31,682 nucleotides of DNA, from contig CAYSPU010000030.1 in assembly GCA_964432995.1 (NCBI GenBank), positions 1 through 31,682 of the forward strand, given 5' to 3'. The notes beneath the pieces are model-generated. The model did no database searches and was not told the origin of the DNA. It saw only the letters and a program-made list of their open reading frames with translations. This document shows positions 24,318 through 31,511 of the stretch, piece after piece. This DNA is from CAYSPU01 sp964432995. Its GTDB lineage: Bacteria; Verrucomicrobiota; Verrucomicrobiia; Limisphaerales; JAHDYP01. A program made the translations under genes and the position numbers. Positions within the stretch are counted from its first letter, which is position 1, and each line of letters starts with the position of its first letter.

Positions 24318-26450
24318 ATGACGATTTCCCATGCGTTTCTGGCGGCCGTCGGCTGCCTCTTGGTCTTGCTGCCGGTCGGTTGCCAGCGTCCATCTCCCGC
24401 GGGGCGTGCGTCCGTCCCAGCCCAACCTCCCGTCGCCGCCCGGCACCCGCAGGTCAGTGTTCTTCACGGCGAACGACGTCAGGACGACTACCACTGGTTG
24501 CGGGAGCGGACGAACGTGGCGGTGCTTGCCTACCTCAAGGCCGAGAACGCGTATACCGAGGCGATGATGCAGCCGGCGCAGACGCTTGCCGATAGCCTCT
24601 ATCAAGACGCGCTGCGGCACATCCGGGAGACCGACCTGGGCGTCCCCTACCGCAAGGGCGAGTGGCTCTACTACAATCGGACCGAGCAGGGAAAGCAGTA
24701 CCCCATCTGCTGCCGCAAGCGTGGCAGCCTCGAGGCCCCAGAGGAAGTGACGCTCGACCGGAATACCCTGGCGCGCGGCGAGCGATTCATGGGGCTCGAC
24801 GCCTATGTGGTGAGCGACGACGGTCATCTGCTGGCCCACACGCTGGATCGAACCGGCTTCCGCCAATACACCCTGCACGTCAAAGACCTGCGCACCGGCC
24901 AACTGCTGCCGGACACCGCCACCAACGTCACCTCCGTCGCCTGGGCGGCCGACAACCGGACGCTGCTCTACACCACCGAGGATTCGGCAAAGCGATCCTA
25001 CCGCGTCTGGCGTCACGCACTGGGCAATTCCCAGCCCACACTCGTCCTCGAGGAGAAAGACGAACGCTTCAACGTCTACGTCTCCCGCTCTCGCAGCCAG
25101 ACGTTCCTGTGGCTGAACAGCAACAGCCAGCGGCAGTCCGAATGGCGCCTGCTGCCCGCCGACCGGCCCGAAGCCGAGCCGCAGATCATTCTCCCCCGGC
25201 AGCCGGACCTCGAATACGAAGCGGATCACCAGGGCGATTCCCTCTATCTGCGCCTCAACGACCGCGGACGGAACTTCCGCGTGATCCGTACTCCCGTCAC
25301 GGATCTGCGCCCGGAGAAGTGGGTGGAAGTGCTGCCTCATCGCCCCAACGTCCTCCTCGAGGGCCTGCTCTGCCTCGCCCGCCATACCGTCGTGCTCGAA
25401 CGCGAACAAGCCGTCCCCCACGCCCGCGTTCTGCCGGCCGACGGCTCGGCTTCCTACCGCCTCGAGTTCGCCGAACCCCTCCGCAGCGTCGCCCCCGAGC
25501 AGAACGTCGAGTTCCACACCTCACTCTTCCGTTACCGCTACACGTCGTACACCACTTCGCCCTCGGTTTACGACTACGACCTTGAAACCCGACAGCCCAA
25601 GCTTCTGAAACAGGTGGAAGTGCCGGGCGGCTACGATCCCGCCCGCTACCAGGTCGAACGACTCGACGCACCGGCACCCGACGGCGCGCGCGTCCCCGTC
25701 TCCCTCGTCTACCGCAAGAACCTCCGGAAAGCCGGCCCACAACCCCTGTTGCTCGTCGGCTACGGGGCCTACGGCTACCCGGCCGAAGTGCAGTTCGACG
25801 CCACCCGGATTCCCTTGCTCGACCGCGGCGTCATCTTCGCCCAAGCCCACATCCGCGGCGGGGCCGACCTCGGCAAGACCTGGCACGACGACGGGCGCAT
25901 GCTGAAGAAACGCAACACCTTCACCGATTTCATCGCCGCCGCTGAACACCTGATCGCCCGGAAATACACCCGCCCGAGCCAACTCGCCATCGAGGGCGGC
26001 AGCGCCGGCGGACTCCTCATCGGCGCCGTCGTCAACCTGCGGCCCGATCTCTTCGGCGCCGCCCACCTCGCGGTCCCATTCGTTGACGTCATCAACACCA
26101 TGCTCGACGAATCCCTGCCCCTCACCGTCGCCGAGTTCGAGGAGTGGGGAAACCCGAAGGTGCGGGCCGAGTACGAGTACATGCGCAGCTACAGTCCGTA
26201 CGACAACCTGCGCCACGGGGAATACCCTGCCCTCCTGGTGACCACCTCCTTCGACGACAGCCAGGTCATGTACTGGGAACCGGCCAAGTACGTCGCCAAA
26301 CTCCGCACCCTGAAGACCGACCGCCACCCGCTGCTTCTCAAGACCAACCTCGCCGGCGGCCACGGCGGGTCCTCCGGCCGCTACGACCGCCTAAAAGAAC
26401 ACGCCTTCGAACGGGCCTTCCTCCTCCGGCAAATCGGCGTCGGCGAATAG
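24318..26450 (+). CDS. ptrB: Oligopeptidase B-like S9A serine peptidase, predicted lipoprotein
   Basis: 710 aa. The N-terminus MTISHAFLAAVGCLLVLLPVGCQ is a lipoprotein signal with lipobox LPVGC at about residues 18-22, so the enzyme is probably membrane-anchored in the periplasm. Residues ~45-430 form the seven-bladed propeller that limits access to short peptides. The catalytic domain shows Ser at ~561 (EGGSAGGLL), Asp at ~646 (TTSFDDSQVMYWEPAKY) and His at ~681 (AGGHGGSSGRY). YGAYGYP and AHIRGGADLGKTWHDDG are typical of the S9A family. Oligopeptidase B cuts after Arg/Lys and prolyl oligopeptidase after Pro; motif wording and length favour the B branch, though S9A members outside the model species vary in specificity. 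E. coli PtrB is cytoplasmic, so the lipobox is a difference. The start is ATG 24318; the frame upstream is antisense to comM. Confidence 0.9.
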   Translation: MTISHAFLAAVGCLLVLLPVGCQRPSPAGRASVPAQPPVAARHPQVSVLHGERRQDDYHWLRERTNVAVLAYLKAENAYTEAMMQPAQTLADSLYQDALRHIRETDLGVPYRKGEWLYYNRTEQGKQYPICCRKRGSLEAPEEVTLDRNTLARGERFMGLDAYVVSDDGHLLAHTLDRTGFRQYTLHVKDLRTGQLLPDTATNVTSVAWAADNRTLLYTTEDSAKRSYRVWRHALGNSQPTLVLEEKDERFNVYVSRSRSQTFLWLNSNSQRQSEWRLLPADRPEAEPQIILPRQPDLEYEADHQGDSLYLRLNDRGRNFRVIRTPVTDLRPEKWVEVLPHRPNVLLEGLLCLARHTVVLEREQAVPHARVLPADGSASYRLEFAEPLRSVAPEQNVEFHTSLFRYRYTSYTTSPSVYDYDLETRQPKLLKQVEVPGGYDPARYQVERLDAPAPDGARVPVSLVYRKNLRKAGPQPLLLVGYGAYGYPAEVQFDATRIPLLDRGVIFAQAHIRGGADLGKTWHDDGRMLKKRNTFTDFIAAAEHLIARKYTRPSQLAIEGGSAGGLLIGAVVNLRPDLFGAAHLAVPFVDVINTMLDESLPLTVAEFEEWGNPKVRAEYEYMRSYSPYDNLRHGEYPALLVTTSFDDSQVMYWEPAKYVAKLRTLKTDRHPLLLKTNLAGGHGGSSGRYDRLKEHAFERAFLLRQIGVGE

Positions 26451-26483
26451 ACTCTCGCCCGGACCGGCTCCCCACGTCGCACT

Positions 26484-27068
26484 ATGTCGCCGATCACCCA
26501 CCTCCTGGCCAGTTGGCTCATCGCCGCCCACGTCGCCAAAGAGCAACGCGACGTCCGCCTCATCACCCTGGCCGGGGTCCTGCCCGATCTCGACGGCTTG
26601 GGCGTGGTCGCCGACATCGTCAACTCCTGGCGCGGCCACGACACGCTCTACTATGCCCAGTATCATCACCTCCTGCTGCACGGCTTGTTCGGTGCCGTCC
26701 TCCTGACCGGGATCCTGTCGGCGTTTGCCCGGCAGCGATGGCGCACCCTGGGCGCTTCGCTGCTCGTCGTCCATCTCCACCTCGTCTGCGATTTCGTCGG
26801 GGCCCGCGGCCCGACGCCTGCGGACATCTGGCCCATCCATTATCTGGGCCCGTTCAGCCAGCAGCCAATGTGGTCCTGGTCCGGACAATGGCGCTTGGAC
26901 GGCTGGACGAACCGGCTGATCACCGTCGGGCTGTTCCTGCCGGCCCTCTGGATCCCCGTCCGCCTCGGCCACTCCGTCGTCGGCGTCTTCAACCGAAGGG
27001 CCGACGCTGCCGTCGTCGCCGTCCTCCGCAAATGGCATGGGCAACTGCGACTTTTCGAACGACCGTAA
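26484..27068 (+). CDS. Integral membrane protein, DUF457 / YdjM-like (annotated as metal-dependent hydrolase family)
   Basis: 194 aa with several hydrophobic helices (LLASWLIAAHVA, LLLHGLFGAVLLTGIL, ASLLVVHLHLVCDFVG, LITVGLFLPALWIPV). The family signature is visible: MSPITHLLASW at the start, GVLPDLDGLG, YHHLLLHG and HLVCDFVGARGP, conserved His/Asp residues that could bind a metal. E. coli YdjM, a LexA-regulated inner-membrane protein, belongs to this group; the enzyme activity is not established. It lies 33 bases after the oligopeptidase stop on the same strand and may share its transcript. Confidence 0.82.
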   Translation: MSPITHLLASWLIAAHVAKEQRDVRLITLAGVLPDLDGLGVVADIVNSWRGHDTLYYAQYHHLLLHGLFGAVLLTGILSAFARQRWRTLGASLLVVHLHLVCDFVGARGPTPADIWPIHYLGPFSQQPMWSWSGQWRLDGWTNRLITVGLFLPALWIPVRLGHSVVGVFNRRADAAVVAVLRKWHGQLRLFERP

Positions 27069-27210
27069 CTGTGCTCTTGCCGTCCGCGGCCGCCGATCTA
27101 CGCTCCTGATCTCAATGCAAACCCGAGCTTCTCAGGTCGCCTTTGTCCATGAGTCTCGCCCCCTCACCATGAATTCCCCTACCCATGCTGCGATACCACT
27201 TCGCATGAAA

Positions 27211-27291
27211 GGTAGGGCGACCTCTCCGAGGGCGCCGGGAGAGTATGTGCCATCGACTTGTTTCCGGCGCGCCCGGAGGTCGCGCCCTACC
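27211..27291. repeat. Imperfect palindromic repeat, first copy of a 27-nt dispersed repeat
   Basis: The arms 27211-27238 and 27264-27291 (opening GGTAGGGCGACCTC and closing GAGGTCGCGCCCTACC) are complementary with a few unpaired bases. The first 27 bases (27211-27237) occur again exactly at 31485-31511. The element lies between the DUF457 gene and the secreted-protein gene. Confidence 0.85.
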
Positions 27292-27372
27292 AGTTTTCTG
27301 GGTAACCGGCGCGTCGGAGATCGGCAAGCCGGCGAGTCGACGTCGCTCCTCTTCTTCTCGTCGCGATGGCCT

Positions 27373-27394
27373 GGACACGCGGGGCCGCGTGTCC
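27373..27394. repeat. Hairpin repeat GGACACGC...GCGTGTCC
   Basis: A 22-base near-perfect palindrome: 10 complementary pairs around a two-base centre. It is the first of three hairpins of the same general form (GGAC-GC-rich-GTCC) within 130 bases. Confidence 0.75.
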
Positions 27395-27417
27395 CTGCCT
27401 CATGCGGTTGCGCACCT

Positions 27418-28686
27418 ATGGAAGGTAGGGACGCCCGGCCTCGGGCGTCCGTTCCCAGTTATCGGCCAAACACGACAGCTTGGACGCGCGCAGCCGCGAG
27501 TCCCGGCCTCGTCCTCGCAGTGCTGCTCCTGGCCCTGAGCCACGCGGCAGTTGCCGCCGCAGATGCGACCAGCCGCGACCCCAGCCCCTACGCCCGCTGG
27601 ACCCGCGGCCCTTCCCACGATCCCTCGTTCTTCCCGATTGCCGTCTGGCTCCAGTCCCCCTCGCAGGCAGGCCGCTACCGCGCGGCCGGGTTCAACACCT
27701 ACGTCGGCCTCTGGAAAGGCCCGACCGAAGACCAACTGCGCACGCTCGAGAAGGCGGGCATGCGCGTCATCTGCGACCAAAACGCCGTCGCCCTCCAGCA
27801 TCTCGACAGCCCCACCATCATCGGCTGGATGCACGGCGACGAACCGGACAATGCGCAGGAGTTGCCCGGCGGCGGTGGTTATGGCCCGCCCATCCCCCCG
27901 GAACGCATCGTCGAGTCCTATCGGAAGATCCGCACCGCCGACCCCTCGCGGCCGGTCCTGCTCAACCTAGGGCAGGGCGTTGCCTGGGATCGCTGGCACG
28001 GCCGCGGCGTCCGCACCAATCATCCCGAGGACTACCCGGAGTACGTCCAGGGCTGTGACATCGCGTCCTTCGACATCTACCCCGTGGCGCACAGCTCTCC
28101 CGAAGTGGCCGGCAACCTTTGGTTCGTGGCCCAGGGCGTCGAACGCCTCCGCCGCTGGGCCGGCCCCGGGCGCATCGTCTGGAACTGCCTCGAATGCACG
28201 CGCATCAACACCCCCGACCGCAAAGCCACTCCCGACCAGGTCCGCGCCGAGGCCTGGATGTCGATCGTCCACGGGTCCATGGGCCTGATCTACTTCGTTC
28301 ACGAGTGGAAACCGCGGTTCCGGGAAGCGGCGTTGCTGGACGATCCGGAGATGCTGACCGCTGTCACCGCGTTGAACCGCCAGATCGCGCAACTCGCCGA
28401 CGTGCTCAACACGCCGACGCTCGAACCCGGCGGCACTGTGACCTCCGAGTCCGCCGAGGTGCCCGTGGCCGCGTTGTGGAAGCGGGCCCGCGGTGCTCAG
28501 TATGTGTTCGCCGTGGCCTTGCGCGGCGCCCCCACCACCGCCGAGTTCCGCCTGCCGGGAACCACGCCGGCGACCGAGGTCGAGGTGATCGACGAAGGCC
28601 GCATTCTGCCGCTGCGGGAGGGTCAGTTCCGCGATTCCTTCGGACCCTGGCAGGTCCACCTCTATCGTGTTTTTGGATCCCCGTAA
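27418..28686 (+). CDS. Secreted protein of unknown function, TIM-barrel glycosidase-like
   Basis: 422 aa if started at ATG 27418, the last in-frame ATG before the signal peptide. A hydrophobic export signal GLVLAVLLLALSHAAVAA ends near residue 47. The mature part has features of a beta/alpha-barrel hydrolase: FNTYVGLWKGPTEDQL, MRVICDQNAV, IIGWMHGDEPDNA with a Glu-Pro-Asp that could be acid/base, SRPVLLNLGQG, ASFDIYPV, IVWNCLECTRI, and SMGLIYFVHEW, whose position suits a second catalytic or sugar-binding site. The C-terminus looks like a small beta domain. I cannot assign a family or substrate. The first ~28 residues are encoded by two palindromic repeats (27429-27450, 27482-27503), no ribosome site is visible, and the original start may be lost. 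It is convergent with the ATPase/TOPRIM-like module 27 bases away. Confidence 0.72.
   Translation: MEGRDARPRASVPSYRPNTTAWTRAAASPGLVLAVLLLALSHAAVAAADATSRDPSPYARWTRGPSHDPSFFPIAVWLQSPSQAGRYRAAGFNTYVGLWKGPTEDQLRTLEKAGMRVICDQNAVALQHLDSPTIIGWMHGDEPDNAQELPGGGGYGPPIPPERIVESYRKIRTADPSRPVLLNLGQGVAWDRWHGRGVRTNHPEDYPEYVQGCDIASFDIYPVAHSSPEVAGNLWFVAQGVERLRRWAGPGRIVWNCLECTRINTPDRKATPDQVRAEAWMSIVHGSMGLIYFVHEWKPRFREAALLDDPEMLTAVTALNRQIAQLADVLNTPTLEPGGTVTSESAEVPVAALWKRARGAQYVFAVALRGAPTTAEFRLPGTTPATEVEVIDEGRILPLREGQFRDSFGPWQVHLYRVFGSP
27429..27450. repeat. Hairpin repeat GGACGCCCG...CGGGCGTCC
   Basis: Nine-base perfect arms with loop GCCT. It begins 9 bases after the ATG at 27420 and is read in frame as RDARPRAS in the secreted-protein gene. 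Confidence 0.8.
27482..27503. repeat. Hairpin repeat GGACGCGCG...CGCGAGTCC
   Basis: Same type as the two preceding hairpins, with one mismatched position per arm. It is read in frame as WTRAAAS immediately before the hydrophobic core of the signal peptide. Confidence 0.7.
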
Positions 28687-28713
28687 GACGTGGCGCCGCA
28701 CGAACCGGGCAAA

Positions 28714-29337
28714 TCACTGTGATCTGACCCCAGCTTCGATCCGGCCAAGAGCCAGAAAGAGCCGTTCCAGACTGCGACATCGTCTTCGCGCCGTGCTGAT
28801 GCCCCATTCCCCCCAGACGAACTTGGCGAGCGTGGCACTGTAGTCTGGGCCTTGGAACAGCCGCCCACTGCGCTCGTCCTTCCACACCATGGCTTCGCGA
28901 GTGGTTCTCCGGGGACTGCGAGAAGCGAGTCTAAGCAGTTCCTGTTTAGGATCGGGGAGGTTTTCCGGGTCGAGGAGTTCGATGGGCTTCCGCAGCCCGA
29001 GAAACGTCCTCAATCCGACGGGATCTCCGAGCAGCCAACTCTCAACCTCCCGAACGGCGACGCGCAGAAGAAACTGGGGGTGCTTCGGGCATCCCAACCA
29101 GTCTTCGATCAGTTGCGGAGGGCAAGGCGACTTGTCCAGGTCCGTCAGGAGCAGGAACGGACACCGTTTCGCAGCATTGTTGAATGCTCGAGCCTTCTGC
29201 TTGAGGTAGCCATAGCCCCCCCGATTGAAAACCGCCCCGATGGCATAGCTGAGTGAGCGAGTCGAGAGCGCCCTCCTTGCCACCCATTCGCTTAACTCGT
29301 CCTCAACCGCCAGGTATATGGGGATTGGACCGTTCAC
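28714..29337 (-). CDS. Small TOPRIM-like protein, partner of the adjacent ATPase
   Basis: 207 aa. A TOPRIM-like pattern is visible: acidic E12 in IPIYLAVEDELSE, then D66-L-D68 in FLLLTDLDKSP after a hydrophobic strand, and acidic E97/E99 in AVREVESWLLGD. Such acidic sets bind Mg2+ in nucleases of the OLD/TOPRIM group and in the small partners (DUF4276/DUF4435-like) of defence ATPases. The gene starts at GTG 29337, which overlaps the ATPase stop (GTGA), so the two are translated together. There is no signal peptide or membrane segment. I infer a nuclease or toxin-like effector controlled by the ATPase; family membership is not proven from motifs alone. Confidence 0.72.
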   Translation of the reverse strand: MNGPIPIYLAVEDELSEWVARRALSTRSLSYAIGAVFNRGGYGYLKQKARAFNNAAKRCPFLLLTDLDKSPCPPQLIEDWLGCPKHPQFLLRVAVREVESWLLGDPVGLRTFLGLRKPIELLDPENLPDPKQELLRLASRSPRRTTREAMVWKDERSGRLFQGPDYSATLAKFVWGEWGISTARRRCRSLERLFLALGRIEAGVRSQ

Positions 29338-30488
29338 TCGAAGAGCAGCAGCTGTTCAACGTTTGACGGCGCTGTGAGGGGCAGCACCGCGTCCGCCACC
29401 GTCATCCCACCCTCAAGCAGCAATCGGATCTCCTCCTTGTCCGACGCCAGCTCAACCACCGTTCCCTCGCTGCCTCTTGGATGCAGCATCGCCACTTCCA
29501 GAGGTTTGATCCCCGGGTCGCTGAACAACTCGGCGCTGTGCGAAGAAATGAAAACCTGTCGTCGCTTCGTTCGCTGGAGACGCCAGATCAGCGACGGGAG
29601 CTTGGTAACGATCTTGGAGTGGAGCGAGAGCTCGGGCTCTTCCAGAAGGAGCAACGCGTCTCCTTCGAGCAATGCCCACAGCAGGCCGATGAGGCGTAAC
29701 GTTCCATCGGAGAACTGGTCTTCTCGTTGCTTCCCACCCTGGGGGCGCCAGTGCTGATAGACAGCCTCCAAATGAGGCGATCCCTTCTCGTCTCGGATAT
29801 CGGTCAAGTCCTTCAGCTCCGGAACTGCGATTCGCAGCGCTTTCTCAATCTTCCTCAACCGCGCCCTTCTGGTCTTCTCCGGAGCTTCGAGGACCCGTTC
29901 CAGGAACTTGATGCCAAAGGGATCGTCGCCTGGCGCCTCGCGGTTGGCCAATTGAGGGAACTTCAGCAGTTGCGGAACCATGTGCAGGTACAGAACCCGC
30001 TGGAATGCCTCTGAGATAGGCCGGAATTCCCGATTCGCCGCTATGTGTTCGAGGTCGGTTTCCGTCAGTCTCAGATCGTCCTTCTTGTCGGCGTCGTTGG
30101 GGCGATCCAGGAGCAACTCATCGTTTCGCCACACCCGTTCATGTGTCAGCAGCACACGTCGCTGGCCTCGAGGCTCCTGGCGCAGCCCGATCCCATAACG
30201 CCAAATCGGGGCCTCTTTCCCCTCCGGATCGGTGAGCTCGACCTCGATCTCCACATCCGGGTAACGACGGGCCGCAAGGCAACGCAGCTTCGAAAGGTCG
30301 CCTCGTTCTCGAACCGCCTGCTGAAGCCCGCCGCCTGTCTTTGCCAGATCACGCAGAAACCGAAAGACGTCGAGGAGGTTGGATTTGCCGCTGGCGTTCG
30401 GACCGGTCACAAACAGCCGCTCGCCCAGCTTCAGGTCGACGCTCACGAAATTCCGCCAATTCTTCAGTTGGACACGAGTGAAGTGCAT
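29334..30488 (-). CDS. AAA/ABC-type ATPase (RecF/OLD-like, AAA_21 family)
   Basis: 384 aa from ATG 30488, preceded by AGGGA 7 bases upstream; a longer reading from 30530 lacks a ribosome site. The opening MHFTRVQLKNWRNFVSVDLKL and Walker A GPNASGKSN (K35) are typical of RecF/OLD-like ATPases with a split ABC head. The C-terminal lobe has a QFSDGTLRLIGLLWALL signature, Walker B LLLLEEPELSLH and the switch ISSHSAEL. The helical insert between the lobes is short, without a Rad50-like long coiled coil. ATPases of this type pair with nuclease or toxin partners in several phage-defence systems. The partner gene overlaps by four bases. Target and trigger are unknown. Confidence 0.88.
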   Translation of the reverse strand: MHFTRVQLKNWRNFVSVDLKLGERLFVTGPNASGKSNLLDVFRFLRDLAKTGGGLQQAVRERGDLSKLRCLAARRYPDVEIEVELTDPEGKEAPIWRYGIGLRQEPRGQRRVLLTHERVWRNDELLLDRPNDADKKDDLRLTETDLEHIAANREFRPISEAFQRVLYLHMVPQLLKFPQLANREAPGDDPFGIKFLERVLEAPEKTRRARLRKIEKALRIAVPELKDLTDIRDEKGSPHLEAVYQHWRPQGGKQREDQFSDGTLRLIGLLWALLEGDALLLLEEPELSLHSKIVTKLPSLIWRLQRTKRRQVFISSHSAELFSDPGIKPLEVAMLHPRGSEGTVVELASDKEEIRLLLEGGMTVADAVLPLTAPSNVEQLLLFE

Positions 30489-30716
30489 AGCGCATTCCCT
30501 AGGGCCTCTGCCGCTTGCCGGAACCGGCATCCTGCCACATGCAAACCAACGGCTCGTACTGACCCAACATCACTTCGACGAGGTTATACCCAAGTCTCAA
30601 GGAAGCATAAGCGATTTTTCGGGACGCCGCGAACCGCTGCGAACGTGCGTTTCGGAAGCCCGGGCGCCAGGTCGGACTCACCGGCACGCATTGAGAGTCG
30701 CGGCAGACGGGGGCAC
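30489..30716. other. Short intergenic region between the ATPase and the transporter remnant
   Basis: About 230 bases with the ribosome site of the ATPase (minus strand) and no gene. Somewhere here lies the junction where normal transporter sequence is lost. I saw no insertion-sequence ends or target duplication. Confidence 0.5.
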
Positions 30717-31223
30717 ATGGTAATCCCGATCTCCCTGGGAATCGCCGTCGCCTCAGTCGGCCTGGCCATCGCCGGGTTCTCCGTGTCGGGCTACGTTTGT
30801 GTTTTGGGCATCGTGTGCTTCGCGATTGGGGAGATGCTCTCGGCGCCGAAGATGAACGAGTATCTCGGGGTGATCGCGCCTGAAGGCCAGAAAGCACTCT
30901 ACATGGGTTACGCCAACCTGCCCACGGCGCTCGGGTGGGCCTATGGTTCCTTCCTCGGCGGACAGGTCTACGATCGAATGGGGGACAAGGCGAACCTGGC
31001 CTTGCGCTATCTGGCCGACCACTGCGGGACAACCTCCGGCGTGGCCCGGACGGACGCCTTCCAGACGTTGCAGGAGACTCTGAAGCTGAGCGCGGAGCAG
31101 GCAACCCATCTGCTGTGGACGACCTACCATCCCTATCAGCTCTGGTATCCGTTTGTCCTGACCGGTCTCGGGGCGGCGGTGGGAATCTACCTCTACTCCC
31201 TTTGGGTGAAGGACAAGGAGTGA
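30717..31223 (+). pseudogene. C-terminal remnant of an MFS transporter
   Basis: 168 aa from ATG 30717. Transmembrane segments PISLGIAVASVGLAIAGFSV, VCVLGIVCFAIGEML and FVLTGLGAAVGIYLYSLWV, plus the loop SAPKMNEYLGVIAPEGQKA, match the last part of major facilitator peptide-transporter-like (POT) proteins, which have about 400-500 aa and 12 helices. The first half or more is absent. The frame upstream of 30717 contains no transporter sequence; it is antisense to the ATPase. The gene looks 5'-truncated, possibly by the event that placed the ATPase/TOPRIM-like pair here. It is unlikely to transport on its own. The stop is intact. Confidence 0.8.
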
Positions 31224-31233
31224 GCTTCCAGGC

Positions 31234-31269
31234 GACGGGTAAATCGTGCATATGCACGATTTATCCGTC
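31234..31269. repeat. 36-bp palindrome centred on GCATATGC
   Basis: Arms of 18 bases pair completely except one G-T. The centre is ATCGTGCATATGCACGAT. It starts 10 bases after the MFS remnant stop. It could be a terminator stem, though no T-run follows on the plus strand, or a symmetric protein-binding site, or a repeat element. Confidence 0.9.
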
Positions 31270-31323
31270 AAAGGGTGTCTCCCGGGCACTTGCCGGTGAC
31301 TGTGCCCCTGGCCGCCGGCGAGA

Positions 31324-31358
31324 CCCAAATCCCCAATGCAAAATCCCCAATCCTCAAG
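31324..31358. repeat. Period-7 tandem repeat (CCCCAAT-like units)
   Basis: Five consecutive heptamers: CCCAAAT, CCCCAAT, GCAAAAT, CCCCAAT, CCTCAAG. Confidence 0.7.
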
Positions 31359-31402
31359 GTCCTGCGCGCGGTCCGCGAACGCCCGAGCCGGTCGCTCCCA
31401 CT

Positions 31403-31471
31403 CGAACGTCGAACGCTGAACATCGAACGTGGGCAGTTCTTCAACGTTCGAAGTTGGACGTTGGACGTTCT
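31403..31471. repeat. Inverted pair of heptamer tracts (CGAACGT)n / (ACGTTSG)n
   Basis: The left tract 31403-31430 has four heptamers: CGAACGT, CGAACGC, TGAACAT, CGAACGT. The right tract 31444-31471 has ACGTTCG, AAGTTGG, ACGTTGG, ACGTTCT. The two are largely complementary across a 13-base spacer, so they can fold into one long imperfect stem. Confidence 0.85.
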
Positions 31472-31484
31472 TGGTTGCCCATCA

Positions 31485-31511
31485 GGTAGGGCGACCTCTC
31501 CGAGGGCGCCG
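31485..31511. repeat. Second copy of the 27-nt dispersed repeat
   Basis: Identical to 27211-27237. Here it stands alone; the complementary right arm seen at 27264-27291 is not found after it. Confidence 0.9.

Noticed and set aside
22692..25517. Long 941-aa minus-strand reading including comM
   Set aside because: The part above 24218 is antisense to the oligopeptidase gene and has no family features; comM has a typical start at 24218.
23013..26450. 1145-aa plus-strand reading ending in the oligopeptidase
   Set aside because: The first 435 codons are antisense to comM. The lipoprotein signal at 24318 marks the true start.
28713..28740. ATCACTGTGAT palindrome and the adjoining GGGGTCAGATCAC text between the convergent genes
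   Set aside because: It reminded me of sequence often seen near REP-associated transposases, but one short copy with no transposase nearby is not enough to call.
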